Assembly (NCBI RefSeq): GCF_000004075.3
Contig: NC_026655.2
Span: 26,769,489-26,833,488, forward strand
Direction of reading: 5' to 3'
DNA from: Cucumis sativus
Lineage: Eukaryota > Streptophyta > Magnoliopsida > Cucurbitales > Cucurbitaceae
DNA length: 64,000 nt
Below, piece after piece: positions 1 to 13,100 of the stretch (the first letter of the stretch is position 1; each line of letters begins with the position of its first letter). A model generated the notes under the pieces. It was not told the DNA's origin, searched no databases, and worked only from the letters and a program-made list of their open reading frames with translations. The translations under genes and the position numbers were made by a program.

Positions 1-156
1 GCCGTCTAATATCAATAGAGTTCCAATGGGTGGATCGCAAAATGGAGGCGTTATGGGTACTGAAACATCAGCTAATGGTTCTAGAGAATGGACTTCTCCC
101 TTTGAAGGGAAGGATATTTTCAGTTATCCTAGACAGTTTGTTTTCTCTCCTCCATA
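1..156 (+). CDS. 3' terminal exon of an unidentified protein-coding gene (cut by window edge)
   Basis: The frame starting at base 2 is open from the window edge to a TAA at 154-156. It encodes about 50 residues, rich in Gly, Ser and Asn, and ends in FSYPRQFVFSPP. No ATG context or splice acceptor is visible inside the window, so the segment is probably the downstream part of a last exon on the plus strand. The low-complexity polar run with a short aromatic/proline tail would suit the disordered C-terminus of a regulatory protein, but that is a guess; I do not recognise the family. An AT-rich 3' untranslated-like stretch follows. Confidence 0.5.
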
Positions 157-686
157 AGAGGAGACGAAAATTTGTGACAATAAATGAAAATTAAAAGAAG
201 AAAGAAAGAAAAGTGAGTTTGAATGATTGTTTTTTCCTTTTTTTTTTATTTCTTGCTGGCTTATACTGTTCTTTTAAGATTCATGTCAAATGCTTTTTTT
301 TGTCGATTTAAATATCGTTTCTATTTTTATGCAATTTCTTTGAACCGGAGAGAGGAGACTTAGAATACATTATTTACAAAAATGACCTTACCTCGTGCTC
401 GAAACAAAGAAAGAAATATCTAGCTCTCAAATTCGATTTTGACATTATCTAAGATTATTATCATTGTTTATATTCTTGACATTTTCAATACTTGGGCTGA
501 TTCCAAATCTTGCTTACTTTTTTCTTCTTAATTCTCCTTAGAGACCAAAGATTTGGTTGTTGGTCGCATTAAGAGAACTCAAGATCTCACTTTCCAAGTT
601 TATCAATGGAGGGATGTGGTTTTAACTGTGATACACAAATTCTCACTACAATATCAAACATAAGGTGAACCTCTATTTTCTCGTAG
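157..686. other. AT-rich stretch after the first stop codon
   Basis: Presumed 3' untranslated region and spacer. At 538-541 a pyrimidine-rich stretch ending in AG precedes a frame that is open for about 40 codons (541-663). This could be an exon of the same unknown gene that supplies the segments at 687-758 and 936-956. No donor leads from it to position 687, because only about 22 bases separate the likely donor and acceptor. I therefore do not call it a gene. Confidence 0.3.
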
Positions 687-956
687 GCAGAAGAAGCTAT
701 CGAGCTGATGATGATTCGGGATGCTCGGACGGCGGACTACAAGCGGATGACGAAGCAGGTTCTTGATACCATTTATTTGGTTCACGAGTGAGAAAGTTGG
801 CCTCTGCATTCAGAGTTTTTCAGATAAGATTAGATCCAAACATTTGATTTTAGGAAGAGACAATACACTAACTAAAATCAATGAATTCTGTTTATGTTCT
901 TCATTCAATACAAATCATACTATTCATTTTTCCAGGTCGACTTCTTCAACGAGTAA
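687..956 (+). CDS. Two exon-like segments of an unidentified gene or splice variant
   Basis: The segment 687-758 follows a TAG acceptor and reads 24 charged residues (begins AEEAIELMMIRDARTADYKR) up to a CAG|GT donor. An acceptor TCCAG at 931-935 then joins in frame to VDFFNE and a TAA at 954-956. The joined peptide looks like a natural charged alpha-helical C-terminus and the splice sites fit well. I cannot find a start or upstream exons that lead into it, and the stop at 154-156 lies between it and the first gene. It may be an alternative 3' end of the first gene or a remnant. Function not recognised. Confidence 0.3.
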
Positions 957-1192
957 AGGACGATGTCAGAAGGTTTAAGAGCAGATCTGAAACGACTTTT
1001 GAGATAATAAAAATTCTTTTTATGGTATACAACGTATAACAGATGAGGGTTAAACTAAGTCAAATTGGAGTTTAACCAAAGCTTATGAAAAGATGTACCC
1101 AATATTAAGTTCATTGATTTATCACCTCTCAACTTCATTCTTAACTTGATAGGTATTTTAAGCTGCAAAATTCTCCAAATACGAGACCGAAT

Positions 1193-4100
1193 TCAAACCA
1201 AAATTTCTCTTCGGTTATTTTGGTCATGTAAGTTTTGCAGGCTTGCTTCCAGACAACACAACAATACTAGAAAAATATCCAACGAATATCGCTTCTCTAA
1301 CTTGCATTTGGAGTGAAGACAGTCTCCCAGTAACAAGGGAAGGGCTTTATGCATTAACGGTCTTGCATGAGGTCAAAAAATATAGAGAATAAGTCACGGA
1401 GTGTTCATGGTGTTACCTGCCAAAAATACGTCCCGAAATTCTTCGTCATCATATATGAAGCCCGGAGGATCTGGGGACCCAATCCCTACTATCGTGCTAC
1501 CACTGCAAGAAACGGGATTGGACGGGGTGGTAAGACGTTTATACTAATAATCATACTTCAATAAAAGCTCCATAAAAGAACAGAAAAACACGTGACATTA
1601 TCTACCTTGCAAACATATGAAAAAAAGATCAAGGGGTGTTCATAGAATTCATTTGAACGTTCTTACCTCCCGGACATAAATACTGCATCGAATCCTCCAC
1701 GGCTGGCAGAAATGATCCGCTGCTTCAATCTTTTAAGAGATGGGAGGACCTCAAAAGCAGGAGGTTCTGAGGAGAAAGAACGCCAAAGATAGAAGTATAA
1801 GTGTGTCAACTAAGAACTAAGAACTAAGAAGCACTATTTGGCTAGTGTGTCGCACACTCGTTGAACACACAAAAAACACTTGTTAGTGCAGCAAATGTGT
1901 TAGACAATAAACATGCATAAAATTAAAAACACTTGTTGAATAGACAAAAAAGTATAGGGGGTAATAATAAATTCTGAGTTGAATTACATCAAACAATGCA
2001 TCAATTCATTTACTTTAAATTTCTTTTGTTATAAAAATTATATATATTTTAAAAAATGCATAATTTAATAAATATGTTCTTGTGTGTTGTGTCCTATACT
2101 TTTAAGAAACGACGTATCGCCGTGTCCATGACATGTCGTATCTTTGTACCTTTGTCTCTGTACTTTTTGGTGTGGCAACATAAAAGAAAAAGCCATGTAA
2201 GATTTCGTGGATGATACAAAATAGAGTCAATCAGCAGTAATTTTAAAATTGATACGCAAAGAAAGTCACTAATGTTCATACTCCACTTAAAGTGATCAGG
2301 TACGAAATTATGTTGAAACTTTAACACAGAGTTCATTATTTACCATGTAATTTATGACATGTTCTAATTTCACCAACCCGAAGCACTGAAACTGGCTTGC
2401 AAGTACTTGTTTTAGTAAATATTAAACAAACTCACGTACCCAAATCGTTGATACACACGTCTTGGGATATTCCATTCTTTGTGATTTTATCCAACAATGA
2501 AGAAGGATCAACCTTGCTTGTTTGATCCAACCGTAAGCGCTGGGGAATACAAATCGACCTTGATTAAGTAGTGAAAATAAGAACTAATTCTCATTGTTCT
2601 CTCAACTTATACTAAATTTCCATTACCTTATAAACTTCAGCTGTAGAGCATGCTTCCTGGGGTTTTATGAGAACCATTGGAACATCCAAGGGTACTGGAG
2701 GTGGAAGATTCTGTACAACCTGATAAAAAAGAACTTGTTAAAATTTATCAAATGCAATCCTAGAACAAAGCAATCATCTGGAATAAACTGTTATGAGCTC
2801 AATGGTTTCCAGAATTCGCGAAGGCAATAAAGCCATTCAAGCTAACGCATGCAGAAACACTATGTAAATTCAACAGACAGTACTAAACTAAAGGATGTCA
2901 GTTCTATAAGAAGCTGAGACAAAATAATAGGAGCAAACAAGTAGGATTTCGAGCATAGAGCATGCGAATAAGTGTACTCATATATACAGACACAAACAAA
3001 AGCATCTTTGTTAAGTCCATTGATTTATAGATCAAAACCAACACACTCTTTCTATCAAATCTGTCTCAAGATGCAAATTTCTGCAATTTTTGTGCATTGA
3101 TGTGAAGGAGAGAACAATCACCATTTCCAAATCGAATTAAATATTCTTACAAATGGTTGTAGTCATTTAAACATACCTCACCTCGCCCGGTGCAAAAGGC
3201 CGCACCATCCGAGAAAAAGAAGGGAATGTCAGATCCTATCTCGCCCGACCATTCTTGAAGGTCCTTTTCAGTAGCAAGACATCCACTGAACTGATTGGCC
3301 GCCCACAGAGCAGTTGCAGCGTTACTACTTCCTCCACCGAGCCCTGCTCCAGTTGGTACCTTTTTGTCGAGATGGATCTGCTCGTACATAAAAGAATATA
3401 ATTCCAAATTTTATGATAGAGTCCATTCATACAGGCAGATTCCATGACATTCTTTGATTCTCACCCAGAAAAAATTGTCACTGCCAGTCTTTTTCCTGTA
3501 GAGGTTGAGAGCCTTGATAATCTGTAGATATATAGAAGACAAAGAAGTTGAGGAAAAAAAGAAAATCATCAGAAGAAATAAAATAAGAGCATTATACTAA
3601 AACAACTACCAAATTTCGATCATCAAGAGGCACCCCAGAAACATTGGTAGAAAGTCGATCCTTCTTCGATGGTGACAAAGAGAATTTAATAGTATCCCCT
3701 AAGCTTATCACCTAAGGGCAGAAAAAAAAAGGAGAAAACAGATCATCCAAAATTCTCAAAGTTATTAACATCTCAACTCCTTCTAAAAGACTAAAGGTGA
3801 GTTTGGTATGACTTCTTGAATTGTAAAAAGTTGCTTTTAGCAAATTAAAAGTTTCATGACGTTCAAAGAGAACATCAAAAGAGATTTTTAAAAAGAATAT
3901 ACTAATAACAGGCGTAAGCCTCTCAAACGCACCCCAACTTGAAACTTGACTGCACTCTCAGGAACACGGATACGGATACAAGGCACAGTCCGCATGGACA
4001 CACCATGTAATTTTTAAAAAAAATTAGGACACGACAACGGTAAGAACATGTTAAAACATACATTTTTAAAATATAAATCATTTTCAAACAAGAAGAAAAT

Positions 4101-4923
4101 TCAGAGTAGTTTATTCATTTATATGCTTGAAAAATTAGTTTGATGTATTTTGCTCTCAAGTTCTATTATTTTTGTCATATATGTGTCCGACTTAGTTATG
4201 TAACAAGTGTTTGATGCATGTGTGTTAAATGTTGGTCCTATTTTAACTTTGTACAATTTGCAGTTAACGCTTTTAACAAGTGATGGGAGTGCTCAAGTGT
4301 CCAATACACATCAAACAATGACACGAGAGCCAAACTACAGTGTCATGTTTCTTAGTCTGCATCTACATCAAATAGAAAAATCTCATTACTTACATGAAAG
4401 AGAGATGCCAAATCATGATATCCATCTTCCCTCTTCTTAGTTATTCTCAAGAAAACATTAATCTGCATCACTAAAACTCAACATATAAATCAACAAAAGA
4501 GATTAAAAAAGAAACCCCCAACACTGCAAAGTTTAACTTGAAGCAACACCATTGTTACCTTGCAAGGTGAGAACAGAGTAAGCCTCGAAAGAGGAGCATC
4601 CCGGTCCACTTCATCAGCTAACTTACTTATCCTTTCATCAGGATCATAAACTATCTAATTTCCAACTCAAAATCCCAAATTAAACCAATTAAAAAACCAC
4701 AATTACAGCACCCCAGTCCACAATTCCAAAGAATAATCCAAAATTTTACCTCAAATTGTTGTTTGGAAGCGGTGGAATTACATGTAATGGCCCTTTGTTG
4801 CTTCAACCTCGAGGCAAAAGCGAGTGACCCTTGAGAGCCATGTGAATTGAAGGCGAAATTCTTTCTAAAAGAAATTGAGTGAAATTGGAGCTGCGAACTG
4901 CAAAGGATACTGCAGGAAGCCAT
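1193..4923 (-). CDS. ISPE: 4-diphosphocytidyl-2-C-methyl-D-erythritol kinase, chloroplastic (CMK)
   Basis: This GHMP-family kinase phosphorylates CDP-methylerythritol with ATP in the plastid MEP pathway, giving the precursor of methylerythritol cyclodiphosphate on the way to IPP and DMAPP. Exons on the minus strand: 4923-4750, 4654-4559, 4462-4394, 3711-3610, 3521-3465, 3377-3177, 2719-2627, 2539-2440, 1766-1667, 1502-1417 and a final one, probably 1266-1193. The frame closes at about 383 residues, the size I recall for the Arabidopsis enzyme. The first ~58 residues are Ser/Gln rich and look like a transit peptide. The ATP-binding motif PTGAGLGGGSSNAA lies at about 174-187, SDIPFFFSDGAAFCTGRGE follows, and a C-terminal MSGSGST lies near 328-334. 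An ATG eight codons upstream (4947) is an alternative start; I chose 4923 because it begins MASCS, like other plant copies. The last exon is the weak point: the expected residues EAS appear only after five extra codons beyond the best acceptor. Confidence 0.93.
1836..1960. repeat. Dispersed repeat copy in ISPE intron 8
   Basis: This stretch contains repeated variants of AACACTTGTTAGTGC and GTGTCGCACACTCGTTGAACAC. It resembles sequence at about 3950-4345 in another ISPE intron and at 8560-8930 in the permease gene. The class of element is not determined from sequence. Confidence 0.4.
3950..4345. repeat. Dispersed repeat copy in ISPE intron 3
   Basis: The intron between ISPE exons 3 and 4 carries 'acacggatacggatac'-like sequence, then a block with 'tttgctctcaagttc', 'atgtgtccgac' and 'caagtgtttgatgcat'. 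The same block occurs, diverged, at 8580-8660 and 8795-8905. This is a dispersed middle-repetitive element of unknown class. Confidence 0.45.
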
Positions 4924-4947
4924 TTTGATGTGTACAAGATTCTTCAC

Positions 4948-7169
4948 TGGATAAAAGCCCAGATGATCAGAACTAAGAAATTGAAGAATTTCAAGCCAGA
5001 TTAAGAGAAAGTTGAAGTTTTCGCATGATGGGTATAGTTTTTTTTCTTAGTATTTTGGAAAATAAGGAATATATATGGCTGAATTCAGGGTTTTTTTTTG
5101 GCATCCATGTTGGTTTCCTTCAATGGAAGCTTTGAATTAGGTAAGGTTTATACTAAAAAAGAGAGCTTTCACATCCAATTCTCTCACAAACTCAATTAAG
5201 TTATTAATTCTCACACCAAATTGCAAAGTTCACAATTATATCCTTAAACTAAATTAAATTATACAATCAAATTAATATAAATATATAAATTATAACATTT
5301 GTCTAAGTTCGAATACATCTAATTTTCATCATTTCTGGATCTAATTTCTTTTATTATGGTAAATTTTGATGCATTGTTATCTATTTCTTCTTCATTATTC
5401 CTAATTAGGAGTGTTTGGATTATCTATAAAAAAATATATTTTTTAATAATACATTTACTTTTAAACAAGCTTAAAATTTAAACACTTACATATTTGGTTA
5501 TATCATTTTATGAGTGTATTCTTTATATACCATAGTGAGGTCTCTCGTATATATTATCTCAAAATTTTGTTTTGAGTATTTTATTTAAAATTGATTATTT
5601 TCCGATCTCAAATTTTTAAAAATTCATTTTCAAAAGTTACTCAACACTTAAAATTAAAAAATAAATTAAATTTAAACACTTTAAAAGATAATCCATTTGT
5701 TTAGATGAAAACTGTTGTTATTATTTAACCAATTGGTTTTGAAAGACTATTCTTTTTATAATTTATTTAGAAAGCCAATTTAAACACTAACATTACATTT
5801 TACTAATATTTCTTAAACAATAATAACAATAATTTTCATGCAAGAAAGGTAATACAGTTTCAAAAGTTATAGCAAAACTGTTAATAAATAATGTTTTTTA
5901 TATTAAAAAAACAAAAAAAAATAGTAGTTATTCTAAATTTAAGATTTATTAAATAAATAAAATTTAAAAATTAAAGAAACGTGTATTAAAGTATAAATTA
6001 AAAACAATATTTATGAAATTTAAACTTTTATAAAATATAGATGTAAATTTTTATTATATTTTATAAATATTTTTTTTATTTACTATATTTAAAATTATCG
6101 AGTTAAATTTTTGTAAAAAAAGTAATAAATAATTCCAAAAATTTGGAAAAGGACATTAATATTAAATAAAAATATATTAAGATTTTGTAAATAACAATAA
6201 TAATACTTTTGTGCAAAAGAAATCAGGAATGCATTTTCATAAATTTTAGCATAAATGTTAATACACAATTATTAAAAACCAACCCTATACTGATAAAAAA
6301 CAATTAAATTTATTGAAGTAATTAAAACGTGGATATATATATATATAAATTAAGATTCTGTAAGAAAATGAAATCCTTTTGTAAAAAGAAAAAATGAAAT
6401 TTTTGTGTAAAAATGATTTAAAAATGTGTTGTATATAAATATTCAAATTCATCCATGTTCTCCAAAAATTTTCCACCACTTTCATTAGTGTCTCGAACTT
6501 CAAAATCGCCGTTAAAACCCCAACTTCTTCTCCAGTTTTATAATAGATCGATAAAAAGTTCATCAAATTGAAATAAACAATTTTGAAAGTATTTCAAACC
6601 AGACGACTTAGCACATGTTCAAACTCGTTGATGGACTTTATTATTTATGCATTTTTTTAAAAAAATATTACTATATACTCGATTATTATTTATAAATTAA
6701 AACCACACAAATAAATAAGTTATGAATTTCAATTTTATTTTCTCTTTCCAATAAGCATTGTTAGCAATCTTTGAACAAAATTATCAATTTATCATAGCTA
6801 GTCATTTTTTCTTTGTTCATGAGATAAAAAATGCTTATTAAATTTCATATATTGTAGTCAATGATTAAAATATAGAAAATTGTAAAAAAAAAATGGTAAA
6901 ATGTATATATCAAACAGGAAGACTTATTATTTAGGAAGCTAAAATGTGTTAATTTAAATTGGTTAGTGTAGTTTTATATTAGAAATAGAGTTTAAAACGG
7001 TAAATGAATCCATTAAACTAAAATTTGGATTACATTAATGGTCCCACGTTATCTTTGTTCAGTTTAGTTGGCGAACCGTTGTTCGAAGCTCTTCAGTACC
7101 GACCGAGGCTTCTCCTTCTTAATCGGTTTTCTTCTTCTAACTTTCGCCGGCCATTCGGACGGATTCCAT
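4948..7169. other. AT-rich intergenic spacer, divergent promoters of ISPE and the permease
   Basis: The spacer between two divergently transcribed genes. It is very AT-rich, with many poly-A/T runs and an (AT)n tract near 6334-6347. No coding frame has codon bias or homology that I recognise. Both promoters must lie here; no element can be assigned confidently. Confidence 0.5.
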
Positions 7170-10100
7170 ATGTCAATCTCTTCCTCTCTTCGACTTCCAT
7201 TTCCTGTAATTCAATGGAAAAGAAGAAGCATCAATTTGCCTCATCACAATCGAACTTGCCTGTGGTCGACTAACAACTCATTTCAGCAGCCTCCTCCGAG
7301 GTTGAAAGAAGTTTCTACCTGCTTCTCGCGGAGGCCGGTGGAGTCTTCTGTGTCTGGACAAGAGAAGAAAATCGATAAGGAAGTGGAATCGGAAGAGTAC
7401 GTGTTGGAGCGGCTGTTCTCCAACCTTAATCAAGTTACGTTCAAGCGAGAACCAGGTGATTTTTTCCGGTCTTTGTTGATTACTTGATTCCCATTTTCAT
7501 TGGAAGTTGAAAACTAATATAATTTAGCTTCATTTCTAGGAAGTTTATCAAGCGCTATTTTCCTGGTGGCTGGGACTACTGTAAGCATCTTATCCTTTAA
7601 TGTTCTTCCCTTTTCTCCTCTAATTGCATTTGCAAAATAGTTGACGAGGATTTGTTGTTTATATCTCTTGCCATATTTCTCTAAGGGTGTTTGCAGTTAA
7701 GAAGGATAAAGTTGTAAGATGAAATTTATCCATAAATGTGTAAAATATAAAGAGAATAAAAATGGAGTTCCTAATGAATGTGCAAATTTCAGTAGTGTTC
7801 ACTGTTGAAGTTGAGTTGTTTATCAGCAATCTAAGCAGCTGGTTGGCCAGATACCCCTAAATGAAATTAAATATCCTTCTTAACCGAGGGCTAATGGTTT
7901 TGGCAAACAGGCAATTACAAATTTTTTCCTAAACTATAGGTGACAAAAATATATGATGACAAGTTGTAAATGGACTAATGTGTATTACTTACAGTTGCAA
8001 TTATAAGTTCTCTACCATAACATTATTTATTTATAACTTTTATGTTCGAATGGAATAAGAGTCTGTAACTAAATCATAGGCAATATGCCAACTTGTGCAT
8101 AGCTCAAGTGGTTGACAAAGAGGTCAGAGTTCATATTCTCCAACCTCACTCATTTCTAAACTAAAAAAAAAAAAAATTGGGCAGCAGTCTTAATAGTCTA
8201 TTGTGTAATATTTGAGATTGTAAAAAGATATGTCGTTGTCTACAGATTGGTGCTGGGATCCTCGCCATTCCTGCCGTAACTCAAGAATCCGGATTTCTAG
8301 CCTCAGCTATTACGTGCACATGTTGTTGGGTGTACATGGTAAAATGACAGCAGTAGCTTGCTTTTTATATTTATGAAATTTTATTAGTACATTAGAGTTC
8401 CAATTTGAAATAGAATGCAGCAGTCAGAATGAGGTTGTGCATCTAGATTCTATATCATTTCTTTCTATTTTGAATTAATATTGTATTATGTAATTATTAC
8501 GTTAAATATAGTTTAAAATATACATTTTTAATAGTATATCTCATTTTTGTATAAGGAGGAAGTTCAAAGCCAACAAGTTAACATTTATATGTTTTGCTCT
8601 CAGAATTTATTATTTTTGTTACGTATGTGTCTATTTGGTTTACTTTAACAAGTATTTGATGCATTTCCAAAAAATATTGGACATACTTTGGCTCGCTGAG
8701 GTTTCTTTCAAATTTTGTTTTTGTGGTACCCAAATTTTCTTTTCTTTTCTTTTATTTTCTGGATAAGAGTGTGGCACTCAAATTTTCAAGAGCTAAGTAT
8801 TTATATGTTTTGTTCTCAAATTTATTTTTGGTTTGTTATGTATGTGTTTATTTAGTATACTTTAACATGTGTTTATTTAGTGTTTGATGCATTTCTAAAA
8901 AATATCGGTACTCAAATTGGAAAACATCCTAACACGAACATCAGATTTTCACGAGTGGCTGTTGTCCAATGATTGGACGTAGTTTCATCAATTCGTAGCA
9001 GATTGGCACCCTTTGTTCATTTTTTTTCCTATAGCAAGTCAATTACAAAACTGAACCATGCAGGTTGTAACAGGACTGCTAATTGCTGAAGTTAACGTGA
9101 ATACCATGTGCGAACTGGGTTCGGGTGGCGTGTCTCTGGTAAACTCTTTTTTGTTGTAAAATTCTATGGTGAAATGAATATATGCAAGGATAAATACATA
9201 CTCCGGATGCTTGTCGTTCAACTTGAGCATTGAGAAAAAAAAATCATAATTAAAAGTAATCAAACGCATTCCCATGTTGTAAGATTGAATTATCGATCAA
9301 AGTTCTAACAGAAAATAGTTTTCAATTAATTAAAGTATTTATCTACCTTCCCCTAACAGATATTAAAGTACTTTTCTTTTTATTATAGAAGGTGCACTGC
9401 CCCTCATTGTTGGAGAAAAAAGTAAATCAAATATATCTGAATAATACGTTATACAACTTCTAAATGGAGACAAATGGAATTTATTGGCAAGCAAACCTAC
9501 AAAAAAATGAGCATGCTAAAGTTATTAAGAAAATAAAGTTCTGGTATTGTAATGTGGAAGTTATTTTGAATACTTTGTCATTCAAATTCTATACTGGAAT
9601 GAGGAGAGAAGGGACGCATTAAACTTTAAGTTTTCCAAGTTCATACTTTACGCTTTTGTGAATGCATTCCATTCTCAAGTTTTCCAAGTTCATTCTTTAT
9701 GCTATTGTGTTTGGTAATTTGAACCCGACCACAAATTTCATATCTTCCAATTGCAGTATCTTTAGCATGTGATAAGCCTAGAAATCAAGATCTAAGAGTT
9801 TCAGTTCTAATGTTTCAGGTATCGATGGCCATGAGAACACTTGGGACAGTTGGAGTTCAAGTTTCTTGGTAGGCTGAGATTTATTGTATTAGGCACATTA
9901 CTGTCTGCTTTTTCTTCTCAAAATAGAAAATTTTAATTCTTGTATCATCTTAACTATCGGTTCTGTCAATTTTAACTGTCGGTATCAACTTGATGCCTTA
10001 CACGCTGATGCTGGTTGTAATATTGTTCAATTTGAAAATTTTAGTGCCCAAATAAATGTCTCTATGGACTTTTACCATTAAAAATAATGAGCAAATAATA

Positions 10101-13100
10101 CCAAAAGAGTTATTCATCATTTTATTATGTACTCCTTATGGTTGGATAAAAGGTGTGGCTGTAATAGACTTAGAACAAGGCAATAATTTAAGTAGAACAA
10201 TTATGGTAGACAGAAGCCATACTTCTTGTGAGTTATACATGTGTCATTGAGTCCCATTATATGATGCTCAATGGAAAGGATACGGTCAAAAGAAATTTAA
10301 GCATGTGGAATGACTTGATAAACCAGTTTTCACTGTACTTCTCAACCCGTTTATCCATTAGGGCCTACTTTATTTATTTTTCCATTTTTTTTCCAGTCTA
10401 TGTCTGTCAATTCTGACAATAATATTTTTCAATTTGCAGTTGGTCATACATCCTTATTCACTATGCACTTCTGGTTGCTTATGTGGCTCGTTCTTCAGAC
10501 ATCTTGACCAATTTTCTCGGCATTCCCTTGTATGAACAAGGAGACCAACCTTCATAGAACCCTAGTATTAGAACTTACTTATCTTTCTAATCTATGCAAT
10601 CCTACAAAGAAAATGTGTTGTTTTGGAGTTGATCCAGCATTGTCATTGCAGATGGGAGAGTGCAACCTTGTTCTCTTTGATATTTGGAGGTGTATGCTAC
10701 TTCGGAAGGTTTGTGCTTCGTTCTCTATTGGTACTTGAATCATTTCGTCTGGCTTATGTTTTTCTCCCTAATTGGGTGCTTCTTCTGTAAAATACAAACT
10801 GAAAATATCACTCTTTTCTCTTGAAATACCTTTTCCTGAGTATCTTTGGTGGAAAACATTTTCAGACCTTTGGAAGATAATACAGTCCTCTCTTTGTACT
10901 TCCTTATGGTTTTGAAAAAGAACGAGATTAGGAGATGATTATAGGAGTTCTAGAGGGATTTCAGACTATGTTAAATTTGCTTCCTCCCTTCTTTTTAAGT
11001 GCTTTGTGATTCTCTCCCTTCTTTAATCATTCTCACCTAGAGTCTCATTTATGGTCCTTTCTTTGGATATTTCATTCATCAATGAAATTGTTTCTAATAG
11101 TTAAATAGTCTATTTTCCTGTAAACTTTGTACATGTATCTTGTTCTTTATGAGAGGAGAAAGAAAGTAAAACAATCTACACTTTCATCTATTTCAAGGAA
11201 TCTGTTCTGAATATTGATTTAGGTTCATATTCAGAAATGTGTGTATGTGTTTACACAAATAAATATAATTGCAGCCAATTCTGCTGGGAATTGACTGCAA
11301 ATATGTTTTTAAATGCAGCCAACGCTTTATCGGTGCTATCAACGGAGCCCTAGTACTTGGTATCATCGTTTCCTTTGCAGGTCTTGTGGTAATATGTTCA
11401 CTTCACTTCAGGAACTACACTTGTTTCAAGTTAATTATTAGGTAGCACAACTAGCAAGCAACCTCATGTTAGAAGACTAAGAGATCATGGTTCAATTCAT
11501 AGTGGTCACCTACATAAAAACTAATATCCTACAAGTTTCTTTAACACCCAGATGTTATATACGGTCAAGCTAGTTGTCTATTGAGGTTAGTCGAAGTGCA
11601 CGTAAGAGTCTACTATTGTAGTCAATCGAATGTTTTTATTTGATGTGATGGAAATCAAAATGCTTTTTCGTTGATTTCTCACTTACTGGTTGATAAATGG
11701 TCACATATCAAAATTACTCTATTAGGCCGTCGCTAGTGGAGGTCTGCACTGGGATGCTCTTCTTAGAGCTAATTTCGAAGCTGTGCCTATGAGTATACCT
11801 ATAATTGCCCTTTCATTTGTTTACCAGGTAAATTCCCATAATGGTATATTTCAGAATTGTTATGTGAATGCTTACATGATGTGATTCATTTCCCAGAATG
11901 TGGTGCCTGTACTATGTACGAATTTGGAAGGAAACCTGACAAAAGTAAGGTGACAAATATTTCCTGTTCAATATTTGACAACATTTCTAATTCTATTTGT
12001 TCTTCATTTGGTTCACTGCATCATATTATTAATTTTACAGTATTATAGATTTTCTAAAACTACTTACATATGTACAGTTCCTTATTCTGAGCACGTTTCC
12101 ACAATCTTAAAAAAAACGGTTGTCATTGTTTCACCATGTTGTATGCTTACTTAATCCCTTAATCAGTTGTGCATTGATTCGAGTCATTGTATAGTTCAAA
12201 TGGTCATCTTTAAAACAACTGCTAGGTGTTCTTATCGTTGAGTGGGCAATTTCAGGACTTCCATTGTTCTTGGGACTGCGATACCATTGGTTCTATTTCT
12301 TGTCTGGAATGGTGTCATTCTAGGGACTATTTCAAATCCTGAAATGGGATCAGATAATATATTAGACCCATTACAGCAATTGAGATCATCGAATGGAGCT
12401 GTAGGAGTAAGTTCTTGGACTGCTTAGTTTATGTACTCTATTGCACTTTCATCGGATGACTTAATTAAAGCGACTCTAAACAAAATTTCTATGCAGCCTA
12501 TTGTAGAGGTCTTCTCTCTTTTGGCGATTGCAACTTCATACATTGGATTTGTTTTAGGCTTGTCCGATTTTCTTGCCGACTGTAAGTGACTTCTTCTCTC
12601 ATCAGTTCTATAGAATCAGAACTATATTTTGTTTTATTGTTAACGGGTTGTGTTCTGTATAAGGTACACAGAAATATAGTCGGTATACCCCATATAGGTT
12701 GTGTTCTATATAGGCAAGAGTTGAGTTCTATATTGGCTGTTCTTTTGGTTTATATACCTTTGTTTCTTATCGAACTATATTTATATATAGGGTATACAAA
12801 AATAGACAGGACCCTTTTGTTGGGACTGAAGGGCCACAATACTACTTTTCGTAGTGAATTGAAAAGGACCAATGAGATGAATGCAAATACGTGTAAGAAA
12901 AACAAACATTGAAAACTCATCAACTTTTAAGGAAACACAACAGGACAATCCTTGAAAACCTTCCACAGTTCCACTATTGACTAATGGGATTACAATAGAT
13001 TCTTCTTTTGTTGAAACTAGAAGAAAACCTATGATATTATTACCATAATTATCATTATTATTATAATTTAAGAAAGAAAGGAGAAACACATCAATCTTGA

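Noticed and set aside
12586..12912. 108-residue frame in permease intron 12
   Set aside because: Composition is that of AT-rich intron sequence with local repeats of GGGTTGTGTTCT-like text. It starts at the donor site of exon 12 and shows no homology.
12818..12966. Candidate 3' LTR of the Copia remnant (TGTTGG...TTCCACA)
   Set aside because: Ends resemble those of the 14437-14718 LTR, but length and interior do not match.
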